Notes: generated by a model from the letters alone, not told the origin. A stretch of 64,000 nucleotides of DNA from Arthrobacter terrae (GCF_015708085.1 NZ_JADNYM010000015.1:1-64000); one strand, 5' to 3'. Shown: positions 1 to 7,374, numbered from the stretch's first letter. Numbers and translations: made by a program.

Positions 1-94
1 CATCCTCCAGCAGCGACGCCGCCGCACCAACCGGCACGGCACCGGCCTCAACAGTTACCGGAAGGGGTGCCTGGGCAGTCATCACACCCATCAT
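1..94 (-). CDS. 5' end of an unidentified protein, running off the left edge
   Basis: Only about 30 codons are present. Read on the minus strand they give Met-Thr-Ala-Gln-Ala-Pro-Leu-Pro and an alanine/valine-rich continuation. Three in-frame ATG codons (first bases at 94, 91 and 82) could start it. The AAGGGG stretch just upstream favours 94 or 91. There is not enough sequence to assign a family. It is divergent from the redox operon that begins at 258, and the AT-rich stretch at about 110-160 between them (containing TATATA near 133) probably holds promoters for both. Confidence 0.4.
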   Translation of the reverse strand, partial: MMGVMTAQAPLPVTVEAGAVPVGAAASLLED

Positions 95-257
95 CCCACC
101 CCTTCAACAACCGATTATTTCCTCTACTCAATTATATAACAAAAAGGGCAAAATTAACACTCGCCCAGGCAACGAAACCCCGAGAACGCAGGGCATAGCC
201 ACACAGCCGACCATCTCATGTCAGGAGTCCTGGGCACTAGCCAGACCGGAGAATCAC

Positions 258-425
258 ATGCGTGGCTTGCTCAGCGCTGCTTCACCTGCGATCAGTCAAG
301 GAATTTACCTTAGCTGGGGCGCCGTATCCATCCAGTTGGGTAACTTGATCGTCATCGTCGTGATGCTCGTCCTTTTCATCTTGGCTTTAGTACTGCCGTT
401 TCCCGGTGGAAAGAGCCGAAAATGA
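258..425 (+). CDS. 55-residue single-span membrane protein, first gene of the cytochrome b operon
   Basis: This is a short gene. It starts at an ATG preceded by GGAG at 248-251 and ends in an ATGA overlap with the cytochrome b gene at 422, so the two are probably translationally coupled. The protein has a polar N-terminus of about 25 residues and then one strong hydrophobic segment (about residues 26-48, rich in Ile, Val and Leu), ending Gly-Gly-Lys-Ser-Arg-Lys. That pattern suits an N-out/C-in helix with a positively charged cytosolic tail. I do not recognise a named family. Its position suggests a small accessory subunit of the neighbouring b-type cytochrome, as seen in many respiratory complexes; that role is inferred. 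Confidence 0.7.
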   Translation: MRGLLSAASPAISQGIYLSWGAVSIQLGNLIVIVVMLVLFILALVLPFPGGKSRK

Positions 426-1138
426 GCACAGTCAAAGAGCCGACCCCAGCCACGGACCCAGACGTAGCCGGGACAAGCGCTCACACTTGGACGGGAAAAT
501 CGCGCGGCTGGTTCCTCAACCACCTCCCGCCGGACAAATTGCTGCCGGAGGACCAGCCAAGCTACGTCGCATCCTGGGCGTACGTGTTAGGGATGGGCGC
601 CGTTGCCGGGCTCGTCTTCGTGATCGCCTCAGGTTTCGTGCTCGCCCTCAACGGACCCCAGTGGTATCACGTGTCCTCTTTTGGCCACTTCGTCAACAGC
701 ATGCACCTGTGGAGCGTTGAACTGTTCTTCATGTTCCTCGTCGTCCACCTCTGGATCAAATTCTGGATGGCCGCATGGCGTGGCGGCCGGATTCTCACCT
801 GGATCACCGGCATGGTGTCATTTCTCGTCTCCGTTGTCACGGCGTTCACCGGCTATCTTTTGCAGACGAATTTTGATTCCCAATGGATTGCCTTCCAGGC
901 CAAGGACGCCTTGAACGCCGTCGGGGTCGGGGCGTGGTTCAACGTCGCCAACGTGGGGCAAATCTTCATGTGGCACATCGCCTTACTCCCGCTGGCCGTT
1001 GGCGCTGTCGTCGCGTTGCGTGTGCTGCTCGTCCGCGCGCACGGGGTGGTCCCGCCGCTGGACGCAGCCGAGACCGACACACAGCTCCGCGAGACCACCC
1101 CGCCGAAACTAGCCCGGGGGCGAATCAACCATGAGTAA
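422..1138 (+). CDS. b6-like cytochrome b (N-terminal domain only) lacking one heme-ligand histidine
   Basis: A 238-residue, four-helix protein related to the N-terminal half of cytochrome b/b6. Helix B carries the two histidines 14 residues apart (Met-His-Leu-Trp ... Val-Val-His-Leu-Trp) and helix D begins Trp-His-Ile-Ala-Leu-Leu-Pro. Aligned to b6 on the Leu-Pro and Arg-x-x-Gly anchors, the position of the second helix D histidine is arginine, so the high-potential (bH-type) heme would lack one axial ligand. A histidine seven residues later is the only nearby substitute. There is no C-terminal quinol-site half (no PEWY segment) in the window. It overlaps the next gene by 8 bases. It is probably a heme-binding quinone or electron-transfer subunit; the partners and substrate are inferred. 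Confidence 0.8.
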   Translation: MSTVKEPTPATDPDVAGTSAHTWTGKSRGWFLNHLPPDKLLPEDQPSYVASWAYVLGMGAVAGLVFVIASGFVLALNGPQWYHVSSFGHFVNSMHLWSVELFFMFLVVHLWIKFWMAAWRGGRILTWITGMVSFLVSVVTAFTGYLLQTNFDSQWIAFQAKDALNAVGVGAWFNVANVGQIFMWHIALLPLAVGAVVALRVLLVRAHGVVPPLDAAETDTQLRETTPPKLARGRINHE

Positions 1139-2084
1139 GGCCCCGTCGCCGATGTCGTGGCGCAGAGGCGACAATATCGCCGGCAGGCCCTGGCGCGGAC
1201 GTGTGAGGGACTACGACCTGTTCAAGGAGCTCGTCATTGGTGTGGTCGTCGTCGGTCTGCTCGTGGTGGGACTTTCGGCCGTCTTCAGTTCGCCTGACGA
1301 TCCGGGGGTGACGCTGAAATCATGGGCGACCGTGGCGCCGTCGGACTTTATCGCGACGGCAACAGCAGAACTCGGCGGAACCAGCGACACGGCCGCCTAT
1401 GGCCAGCCCTACAGCGCGACGCCCGATGCCACCCAGAAACTCGGGTTCATCGACCTGCAGGCCCTATCCGGAGTGCGCATCCCCATTGACACCGCCAACG
1501 ACTTCGTTCTCACTCCGCTTAAAACGCTGCCCACCCCACCACCGGCACTGGCCATCTGGAGCGCCGCCACCGCCCAAGAGCAGACAAAATGGACTACCGA
1601 CTACGCGACCGCCCTGGCGGCCGTCACCAATGGCGACCCGGCCCAAGTGGCGCCCGGCGACTACGGGCCTGTCCCGGCCCTGACTGGCGCGTTGCTGACC
1701 ATGGCTGGAAGCGGAAACCTCGACGGCGTCCTGCAGAGCGGCGGCCAGCCCTACAACCTGAACTACACGCCCACGATCCTGTTCCTGGGCGACGGCACTT
1801 ACTTTGCCGGCCTGGCCGACGCGGCGCACCTGACCGGCGATCAATGGGGCGTGATGAACGAAACAGGCAACACCCCGGGCCAATCCTGGCTGTGGCTCTT
1901 CTCGTTGTCCTACCAGATCCCGCCGTTCAACTCCTCCCCCAACGCGGACATCCTTGTCGTCGCCGTCATGGTGGGACTCTCCCTGTTGCTGACCCTGCTC
2001 CCGTTCATCCCCGGCTTGCGATCGGTGCCACGGAAAATACCCGTTTACCGATTGATCTGGAAGGACTACTACCGGAACCGGTGA
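1131..2084 (+). CDS. Two-helix membrane protein with a large exported domain, partner of the b-type cytochrome
   Basis: A 317-residue protein with a charged N-terminus, a transmembrane helix at about 31-52, an exported domain of roughly 215 residues and a second helix at about 272-296. A basic tail (Arg-Ser-Val-Pro-Arg-Lys ... Lys-Asp-Tyr-Tyr-Arg) follows and looks like the cytosolic end of a cytochrome b/c-type subunit. There is no CxxCH heme c motif, no cysteine cluster and no recognisable cofactor site in the exported part. The start overlaps the end of the cytochrome b gene by 8 bases, which implies coupled synthesis and a shared complex. I do not recognise the family; topologically it could take the place of the large exported subunit of a quinol oxidoreductase. 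Confidence 0.75.
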   Translation: MSKAPSPMSWRRGDNIAGRPWRGRVRDYDLFKELVIGVVVVGLLVVGLSAVFSSPDDPGVTLKSWATVAPSDFIATATAELGGTSDTAAYGQPYSATPDATQKLGFIDLQALSGVRIPIDTANDFVLTPLKTLPTPPPALAIWSAATAQEQTKWTTDYATALAAVTNGDPAQVAPGDYGPVPALTGALLTMAGSGNLDGVLQSGGQPYNLNYTPTILFLGDGTYFAGLADAAHLTGDQWGVMNETGNTPGQSWLWLFSLSYQIPPFNSSPNADILVVAVMVGLSLLLTLLPFIPGLRSVPRKIPVYRLIWKDYYRNR

Positions 2085-2136
2085 CCAGCGGGAGTGCCAG
2101 GAAGCAGCCGCGATGTTTCGGCCGTCCAGTACACGC

Positions 2137-2379
2137 CTACTGCCCGAAGCCAGCGACTTGATTGGCGAGGCTGAGAGCCATCTTTGGGCACAGATAAACG
2201 GCCTCCCGTGCCGCTTCGGAGTGGGCGGGACGGACGGCCACGTTGCTGCGGTCGCCGTTGGTTGCCCGTTTCGCGAGCGGGTATCCCCAGTCGTCGCGGT
2301 CCAACAAAGTGGGCAGGAGCTCGGTGCACAGCCCGCGCCCATCGCATCTGGTCCAGTCAATGTGCAGTGTCTCGCTCAT
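2137..2379 (-). CDS. 3Fe-4S-type ferredoxin
   Basis: An 80-residue ferredoxin with only three cluster cysteines: Cys12 and Cys18 in a Cys-Asp-Gly-Arg-Gly-Leu-Cys motif and Cys64 in Cys-Pro. This is the pattern of single 3Fe-4S ferredoxins of the kind that serve actinobacterial P450s. The ATG at 2379 is chosen because it forms an ATGA overlap with the stop of the NuoF-like gene; an upstream ATG at 2406 would overlap that gene more. It is the last gene of the minus-strand redox operon and converges on the cytochrome b operon 52 bases away. It probably shuttles electrons between the NuoF-like flavoprotein and a membrane partner. Confidence 0.85.
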   Translation of the reverse strand: MSETLHIDWTRCDGRGLCTELLPTLLDRDDWGYPLAKRATNGDRSNVAVRPAHSEAAREAVYLCPKMALSLANQVAGFGQ

Positions 2380-3629
2380 GACCGTCGGCCCATTCTCTTC
2401 GTACACGTCCCGGCCAGGTGCGCAGCTACCTCCGCGGAAAACGCCTCAAGAGCGCTGCCCACCAGTTGTGCTGCGCCATCCGGATGGTGGCACGCACCGC
2501 GGCCCGTGACCATTCGGCTGAGCCTTCCCAATTCGCGAACCAGCTGCGGATCGCGGCCGCCGTAGGCAAGCGAGTTCAAGACGCGCGCCATGGCGGGAAG
2601 GCCATACATACATGGGCCACACTGCTTGGCCGACTCGTTGGCCAGATACCCGACAATCTGTGCCGTGGTCTCTAAACCGCACACTGAGTCCGGGAGTGCA
2701 TGGACCACGCCGGCACCTGGCCTGACCGTATGGCTAGCCGGCCCCGTGGGGGACAACCGGTAGCCCATCGGCCGGACCCAGCGCCCGTGATACCCGCCGA
2801 CCAAAACGGCCTGGATGCTCGAAGTATCAATATCGGCGCTGGAGAGCACATCGCCCAGGCCCGCATCACCGGCCACTTCAAGAAGACGATCGCCGGCCGG
2901 CCCCGAGACGGAAACCAGCCTGGTGCCGGGATCCCTGTCCGACCCCTCAGTGCGGAACCAAGCGGAGCCGTAGCGGGCGATCAGTGCCATGTGGGCGAGC
3001 GTTTCCACGTTCAACACCAACGTGGGACGGCCCTTAAACCCCGATTCGCTGAGCCGTCTCCGGTGGTCCGTCGGCAGCGCGGGGCCGTTGGCAATGCCGT
3101 TCACAACGGCACTGGCCTCGCCGGAGATGAACGTTTCGGGAGCTGCCACCAGGCGGATACTGCGGGAGTCATGGCGTTGCGCCAAGGCCCGCTCCACGGC
3201 GGGAAGGCCGGCGTCTGTCGCGTAGATGAACAATTGGCCGCCGGAGACTGCCCGCGCTGCCGTGAGCAATCCGTCGATCACCAGGTGGGGGGCGTGGGCC
3301 AGCAGCGCCTTGTCTTTGAAACTCAGCGGCTCACCCTCGGCACCATTGGCGATCACCACCGGCTTGCGTTCAAGGGGCGCTCCGGAACGGGCATCCACCG
3401 TGGCGGCGATCTTTCGCCATGAGGCGAAAGCCGCCCCTCCGCGTCCGGTCAACCCGGAGGCTTCCACAACGTCGATGAGGCGCGCGTCGACGCCGTGCAA
3501 GGGCAACGCGCCAAAAGTTTGGACATGCTCGGCAAGCCCGGCATCGTTTCCGGCGGCAAACAGGCGGTGCGTCCCGGAGGGGCCCTGGCGATCCACGACC
3601 TTGGGCATTTCGGCGGTCACGGGTGTCAT
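2376..3629 (-). CDS. NuoF-like NADH-binding flavoprotein with SLBB domain
   Basis: A 417-residue protein of the NuoF/SLBB superfamily, normally the FMN- and NADH-binding subunit of respiratory complex I. Visible motifs are Gly-Leu-Thr-Gly-Arg-Gly-Gly-Ala-Ala-Phe (about 59-68) and Asn-Gly-Ala-Glu-Gly-Glu-Pro (about 95-101), which match the FMN and NADH loops. A central SLBB-like segment follows, then a C-terminal Fe-S region. There Cys337, Cys340 and Cys380 are present, but the first cysteine of the usual four is Ala334. The ATG at 3629 has a GGAGG ribosome site and an ATGA overlap with the upstream gene. No other complex I gene is nearby, so it works outside complex I, probably feeding NADH electrons to the ferredoxin or to the diheme protein. 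Confidence 0.85.
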   Translation of the reverse strand: MTPVTAEMPKVVDRQGPSGTHRLFAAGNDAGLAEHVQTFGALPLHGVDARLIDVVEASGLTGRGGAAFASWRKIAATVDARSGAPLERKPVVIANGAEGEPLSFKDKALLAHAPHLVIDGLLTAARAVSGGQLFIYATDAGLPAVERALAQRHDSRSIRLVAAPETFISGEASAVVNGIANGPALPTDHRRRLSESGFKGRPTLVLNVETLAHMALIARYGSAWFRTEGSDRDPGTRLVSVSGPAGDRLLEVAGDAGLGDVLSSADIDTSSIQAVLVGGYHGRWVRPMGYRLSPTGPASHTVRPGAGVVHALPDSVCGLETTAQIVGYLANESAKQCGPCMYGLPAMARVLNSLAYGGRDPQLVRELGRLSRMVTGRGACHHPDGAAQLVGSALEAFSAEVAAHLAGTCTKRMGRRS

Positions 3630-4183
3630 AGCAGGCCTCCTTGGCGGGTTTTGGCGGTTTCCAAAAAGTTGGCCGAGACACGCCACGCGAGCGCACCAAC
3701 GACGACTGCCGCGGAACCGGCGGCCAGCAGAAGGAACCACCTGCTGGTTCCGTTCGTACCGTTGCCGATCGCATGGGCCAGTGCGATCGGCCACATCGCG
3801 TAGGTGAACCAGTGCACCGCTCGAAAGGTCCGCGGTCCGATGCGGTGCCGAAGGAGACTAGTGACAACGACAGCCAGCACCAGGTCAAAAGCCACGGTGC
3901 CTAGTCCCTGCCAGAACGGCCTGAACGGTCCCAAGAACGGCACGACGACGTCGGTCACGTTCAGTTTCGCGTAGGAGTCCAGCATCAGGGAGCCGACGTG
4001 GAGGACAAGAAACGCCGTGGCCAGCAAGGCAATATTGCGATGGATCAGGGTGACCGAGAACCGGGGAACGACCAGCAGCGGCCTGCCGGAACGGGCCAAG
4101 ACCCCCACGAGGACGGTACCCGTGAACAAAACGAGGGAAATGATGCCACTCACCCGGCCAAAGGCCCATAGCGCATTATCCAA
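3626..4183 (-). CDS. Ferric-reductase-like diheme membrane protein (FRD/YedZ fold)
   Basis: A 185-residue membrane protein with about six helices. Two helices each carry a histidine pair: Leu-Ile-His-Arg-Asn ... Val-Leu-His-Val-Gly, and Ala-Val-His-Trp-Phe ... Leu-Ala-His-Ala-Ile. This is the bis-His arrangement that carries two b hemes in ferric-reductase-like and MsrQ/YedZ proteins. No FAD or NAD domain is attached, so it needs a separate reductant. The start is taken as TTG at 4183, which overlaps the apbE stop by 8 bases, because no ATG or GTG lies in the right frame nearby. It probably passes electrons across the membrane from the NuoF-like/ferredoxin pair. Confidence 0.83.
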   Translation of the reverse strand: MDNALWAFGRVSGIISLVLFTGTVLVGVLARSGRPLLVVPRFSVTLIHRNIALLATAFLVLHVGSLMLDSYAKLNVTDVVVPFLGPFRPFWQGLGTVAFDLVLAVVVTSLLRHRIGPRTFRAVHWFTYAMWPIALAHAIGNGTNGTSRWFLLLAAGSAAVVVGALAWRVSANFLETAKTRQGGLL

Positions 4184-5129
4184 GGAATTGCGCTCCCGCC
4201 TGGGCCATGGTCCCCCGGAATTCTTCCCTGGGCCAGCCGCCGGTGGTGACAACCCTTCCCTGCTGGTCGACAAGGCGTGCCGCAACGCCGCTGCGCTGGA
4301 ACCAGTCCACGGCAGCGAAGCCACGGACCACGCCGGCGGTGCTGGACGCATTGGCCCGCAGACAGGAGGCCTCCGCCACCGTGACGGACCGCCAGACGGG
4401 TTCGGCAGGGAGCCCGAAGCGGGGGTCAAGAATATGGTGGACGGATCGGCCCGCGTGCTGCCAACGGCGTTTTTGGGTACTCGAGGTGGCCATGGCATAA
4501 CCAGCAGCCACGGTGACCTGCTGCGCGGGGTCATCGGGGAGGTCCTGGACGAGGACCTGCCAGCCGCCCTCCGGTGCCGGGCCCGCCGTGGCAATGTCGC
4601 CGCCCAGGCAGACCAACACCCCACATCCCAGTTCGGCAGATACGAGGGCCGCGGCATGGTCGGCCGCGACAGCCTTGGCGCTTGCCCCCAGATCCAGTCG
4701 AAGGCCGTCAGGCACCGTCAGGACGTCGTCTTCGAGGTGCACCCGGGACCATCCGGTCCCGCGGGGCGCCGGCTGAGCACCCGGCGTGTCTGGGCCGGAT
4801 GGCCGGAGCCGCACCACGGCGATGTCGCGATCGTAGCCGAGGGCGTCGAGCTCATTGCCGAGAGTCGGGTCCACGTCACCGCCGCTCCAACGTGCCGCGT
4901 CAAGTGCGCCCGCGACCAGCACTGCCAACCAGGGGCTGATTTGGGCCCCGGCAGAGAGATCCGGCTGGATCCGGGCCAATTCGGAATCCGCGCGGAACCG
5001 GCTGCAAGCGGCATCGACGTCAGCAAGCACGGCACGGACCAGGCTGCTTGCCTTGCCGGTGAGGGAGGAATCGGTGACGGCGATGGATGCGTCTAACCCC
5101 CATACCGTCCACGCAGCGCCCCCTGTCAT
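4176..5129 (-). CDS. apbE: ApbE-type FAD:protein FMN transferase
   Basis: A protein of about 317 residues matching ApbE, which covalently attaches FMN to Ser/Thr of exported redox proteins. Matching segments are Phe-Arg-Ala-Asp-Ser-Glu-Leu-Ala-Arg-Ile near the N-terminus, Asp-Leu-Gly-Ala-Ser-Ala-Lys-Ala-Val-Ala (the family's DLGxxAKG-like motif), Cys-Leu-Gly-Gly-Asp-Ile, and His-His-Ile-Leu-Asp-Pro-Arg. The ATG at 5129 lies one base after the stop of the small exported protein; an alternative in-frame ATG at 5153 has no better ribosome site. No signal peptide is evident at either start. No clear FMN-accepting motif was found in neighbouring proteins, so its target is not visible here. Confidence 0.87.
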   Translation of the reverse strand: MTGGAAWTVWGLDASIAVTDSSLTGKASSLVRAVLADVDAACSRFRADSELARIQPDLSAGAQISPWLAVLVAGALDAARWSGGDVDPTLGNELDALGYDRDIAVVRLRPSGPDTPGAQPAPRGTGWSRVHLEDDVLTVPDGLRLDLGASAKAVAADHAAALVSAELGCGVLVCLGGDIATAGPAPEGGWQVLVQDLPDDPAQQVTVAAGYAMATSSTQKRRWQHAGRSVHHILDPRFGLPAEPVWRSVTVAEASCLRANASSTAGVVRGFAAVDWFQRSGVAARLVDQQGRVVTTGGWPREEFRGTMAQAGAQFLG

Positions 5130-5130
5130 C

Positions 5131-5394
5131 TCAGGACCCCGAGGAGCGGCCATGGACGGTCCGGCCTGTGCCGGGCTCAACCGCGCTGCCGACGGAATCG
5201 CCGGCGCCCTGGCCCCCGGACGGATTCTGCGACGACCCGCCGTCCTGGCTGGTGACGGAGGTCGTCGCGGCCGCGTGGCTCGGTGTGGCCATATCAACCG
5301 CCACCGCGGCGATGCCGGCTGTGGCCAAGCTTCCGGCCGTGACTGCCGTGGTGATGCGAGCGGCCCACTGCCTGCCGCTGATTTGTGTGTCCAT
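5131..5394 (-). CDS. Small exported protein with a low-complexity tail
   Basis: An 87-residue protein. It starts at an ATG with a good ribosome site (AGGAGAGGAC immediately upstream). The N-terminus has Arg residues and then a hydrophobic stretch ending Ser-His-Ala-Ala-Ala, which looks like a signal peptide or membrane anchor. The rest is a Gly/Ser/Gln-rich linker with no domain. Flavinylated FMN-bind proteins often have exactly this start (signal plus Ser/Gly linker) followed by a domain of about 90 residues, which is absent here. It may therefore be a truncated FMN-bind protein or an unrelated lipoprotein-like peptide. It sits directly upstream of apbE, probably in the same transcript. Confidence 0.6.
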   Translation of the reverse strand: MDTQISGRQWAARITTAVTAGSLATAGIAAVAVDMATPSHAAATTSVTSQDGGSSQNPSGGQGAGDSVGSAVEPGTGRTVHGRSSGS

Positions 5395-5485
5395 GGTCCT
5401 CTCCTGTCCTCGAAACGACGAACTGTCTACATTCATCATGCGCGCAGTTTCTTTGCGCTTTCTTAGACGGCGCTGGGCGCTGGCT

Positions 5486-6709
5486 TCATTGTTCGGCCAG
5501 CGGCAACGTCACGTTGACGCTGGCGCCCCCTCCCCCCGCAGCGCGTTCCACCGCGATCGTGCCGTTGTGCCGTGCAACAATCTCCGCGACCAGGGCCAGT
5601 CCGAGTCCGTAGTGGCGCGCCATGCCTGGGTCACTCGCGACGGGCCTGGCCGATGCAAAACGCTCGAACAGCCGTGCGGAGGTTTCGGAGTCAAAGCCGG
5701 GCCCGTCGTCGATGACACGGATGACGGCATCGCCCCCCTGCCGGGCCACCGCAACCTCAACGCTGGTTTCGGCGTGGTCAAGGGCGTTGGCGAGCAACGC
5801 GGTGAAGACGCGCTGCAATGCCACATCCGAGCCGCGGACACTGACCGTTTCGGCGGAACCGGAACGCGTGAGCCGGATGGTTCGTTGTTGGGCTTCCGGC
5901 CCGGCCTGGGACACTGCCTGCCGGGCCAGGCTGACAAGGTTCACCACGGTGTAGGTCACCGTCTCGCGTGGATCCGCCGAAAGGAGCAGGTCATCCAGGA
6001 TCCCGGTGAGCCTCCTTGAGTCCTCGACCAGCTTGGCCACCGCGGCCGTCACGTCATTCTGGCACGGCTTGGTCTCGTCCCCGTTCAACTTTCGGTGCAA
6101 AAGCTGGGCGCGGGTGCTGATCAGCGTCAGCGGGGTCCGTAATTCATGGCTGGCGTCCGCGACGAACCGGCGCTGCAATGCCAGGCTCTCAGCCATAGGC
6201 CGCATCGCCCGACGGGCCATCAGGACGGAGAGGCCCGCAGCCAGCACAGCCGAGACGACAGCGGCGATAGTCATGGCCAGCAGCAACCGGGTGAGCTCTT
6301 CCTGGCCTTCATGACGGTCAACGGCTGCCTGGATGACCCTGCCGTCCCGGTAGGTGGTCAAAATCGTGTAAGACCTGCCACCGTTCGTGACGTTTTCCTG
6401 CTCCTCCTGCTGCGTCTGGGCCACCCGCTGGATCGCCGCGATGTCGGGCAACCCAGCCGGCTCCTCCCGCGAGCGCAGCACGTTCCCTCCCGTGCTGATT
6501 GCTACGAAGACCCCCAATGGCGCATCGGAGGGTGAGTCGATATGCATTGCATCTGCCAACGACCTGGTGGCTGACTCCTGAACACCGGCCGCCACAATTG
6601 AGTAGACGAGAGTGCCGACCAGGACGAAAAGAACGACGATCATGGTCGTGAGTTGCACGGCGAGCCGACGCACGGCGCGCCGAAGCTCAGAGGCGTCCCG
6701 GGGGGTCAA
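5486..6709 (-). CDS. Sensor histidine kinase of the redox locus
   Basis: A 407-residue membrane sensor kinase: helix at about 21-43, an exported sensor loop of about 100 residues, a second helix at about 143-163, a HisKA box with phosphoacceptor His188 (Ala-Ser-His-Glu-Leu-Arg-Thr-Pro-Leu), and a HATPase_c domain with N box (Ala-Asn-Ala-Leu-Asp-His), G1 (Asp-Asp-Gly-Pro-Gly-Phe) and G2 (Gly-Leu-Gly-Leu). The start codon is TTG at 6709, overlapping the response regulator stop by 4 bases. It probably senses an envelope signal and controls the redox operon directly downstream; the signal is unknown. Confidence 0.88.
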   Translation of the reverse strand: MTPRDASELRRAVRRLAVQLTTMIVVLFVLVGTLVYSIVAAGVQESATRSLADAMHIDSPSDAPLGVFVAISTGGNVLRSREEPAGLPDIAAIQRVAQTQQEEQENVTNGGRSYTILTTYRDGRVIQAAVDRHEGQEELTRLLLAMTIAAVVSAVLAAGLSVLMARRAMRPMAESLALQRRFVADASHELRTPLTLISTRAQLLHRKLNGDETKPCQNDVTAAVAKLVEDSRRLTGILDDLLLSADPRETVTYTVVNLVSLARQAVSQAGPEAQQRTIRLTRSGSAETVSVRGSDVALQRVFTALLANALDHAETSVEVAVARQGGDAVIRVIDDGPGFDSETSARLFERFASARPVASDPGMARHYGLGLALVAEIVARHNGTIAVERAAGGGGASVNVTLPLAEQ

Positions 6710-7374
6710 GCTATGGGCCCCAGACGGTAACCCACGCCCCGCACCGTCATAACAACGGGTCTGCCCAACTTTTTACGCAGGTAGTGCACATAGGTATCAA
6801 CAACGCCTTCGTCGTCGGCCTCGGTAAAGACACTGCCAATGAGGGCATCGCGGGTGAAAATCTGCCGCGGCCGGCGCGCCAGATGCAGCAGTAATTCGTT
6901 TTCCCGTTCGGAAAGCACAACGACGCCACCACCGTCCAGGGTGACGGTGCGGCTCGTGCCCTCCAGCAGTCCACCGGGCACTCGCACCGCGTCCGAGACT
7001 GCAGCATGCCGGCGCAGCAGGGACCTCAGCCGGGCCAGCAGCTCGTCGATGTCAAACGGTTTGCCCAGATAATCCTCGGCACCCCGGTCCAGTCCCTCGA
7101 CCCGGTCCGAAGGGTTGCTCAGTGCCGACAGGATCAGCGCCGGCGTGGTGACACCCTTGGCACGCAGCCGGCCTAGAACATCCAGTCCATCGAGCCCCGG
7201 CAGCCCACGGTCCAGCAGCAGAACGTCGAAACGCCGGCTCAACCCCGCATGCAGGGCACGCTGGCCATCGTGCACCACTGTCACGAAATACCTCTCGCTT
7301 TCAAGAAGTTCCTGCAGCATGGAAGCAAGCCCGGCGTCATCCTCGACCACCAGCACACTACGTTCGTCCGCCAT
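6706..7374 (-). CDS. OmpR-family response regulator
   Basis: A 222-residue regulator with an N-terminal receiver domain (acid pocket Asp12-Asp13, phosphoacceptor Asp55 in Leu-Leu-Leu-Asp-Arg-Gly-Leu-Pro-Gly, Lys in Gly-Lys-Pro-Phe near 105) and a C-terminal winged-helix DNA-binding domain ending Val-Arg-Gly-Val-Gly-Tyr-Arg-Leu. The ATG at 7374 is preferred to an in-frame codon at 7407 because the receiver fold begins right after it. It is the first gene of the minus-strand run, transcribed with its kinase, and is the likely regulator of the apbE/FRD/NuoF-like genes. Confidence 0.9.
   Translation of the reverse strand: MADERSVLVVEDDAGLASMLQELLESERYFVTVVHDGQRALHAGLSRRFDVLLLDRGLPGLDGLDVLGRLRAKGVTTPALILSALSNPSDRVEGLDRGAEDYLGKPFDIDELLARLRSLLRRHAAVSDAVRVPGGLLEGTSRTVTLDGGGVVVLSERENELLLHLARRPRQIFTRDALIGSVFTEADDEGVVDTYVHYLRKKLGRPVVMTVRGVGYRLGPIA

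Noticed and set aside
1131-2084. The exported-domain protein as a cytochrome c or Rieske subunit
   Set aside because: It has no CxxCH and no Cys-x-His / Cys-x-x-His cluster motifs.
4017-5096. A long plus-strand open frame across apbE and the FRD gene
   Set aside because: Both genes beneath it have clear family motifs on the minus strand; the plus frame has no domain or ribosome site.
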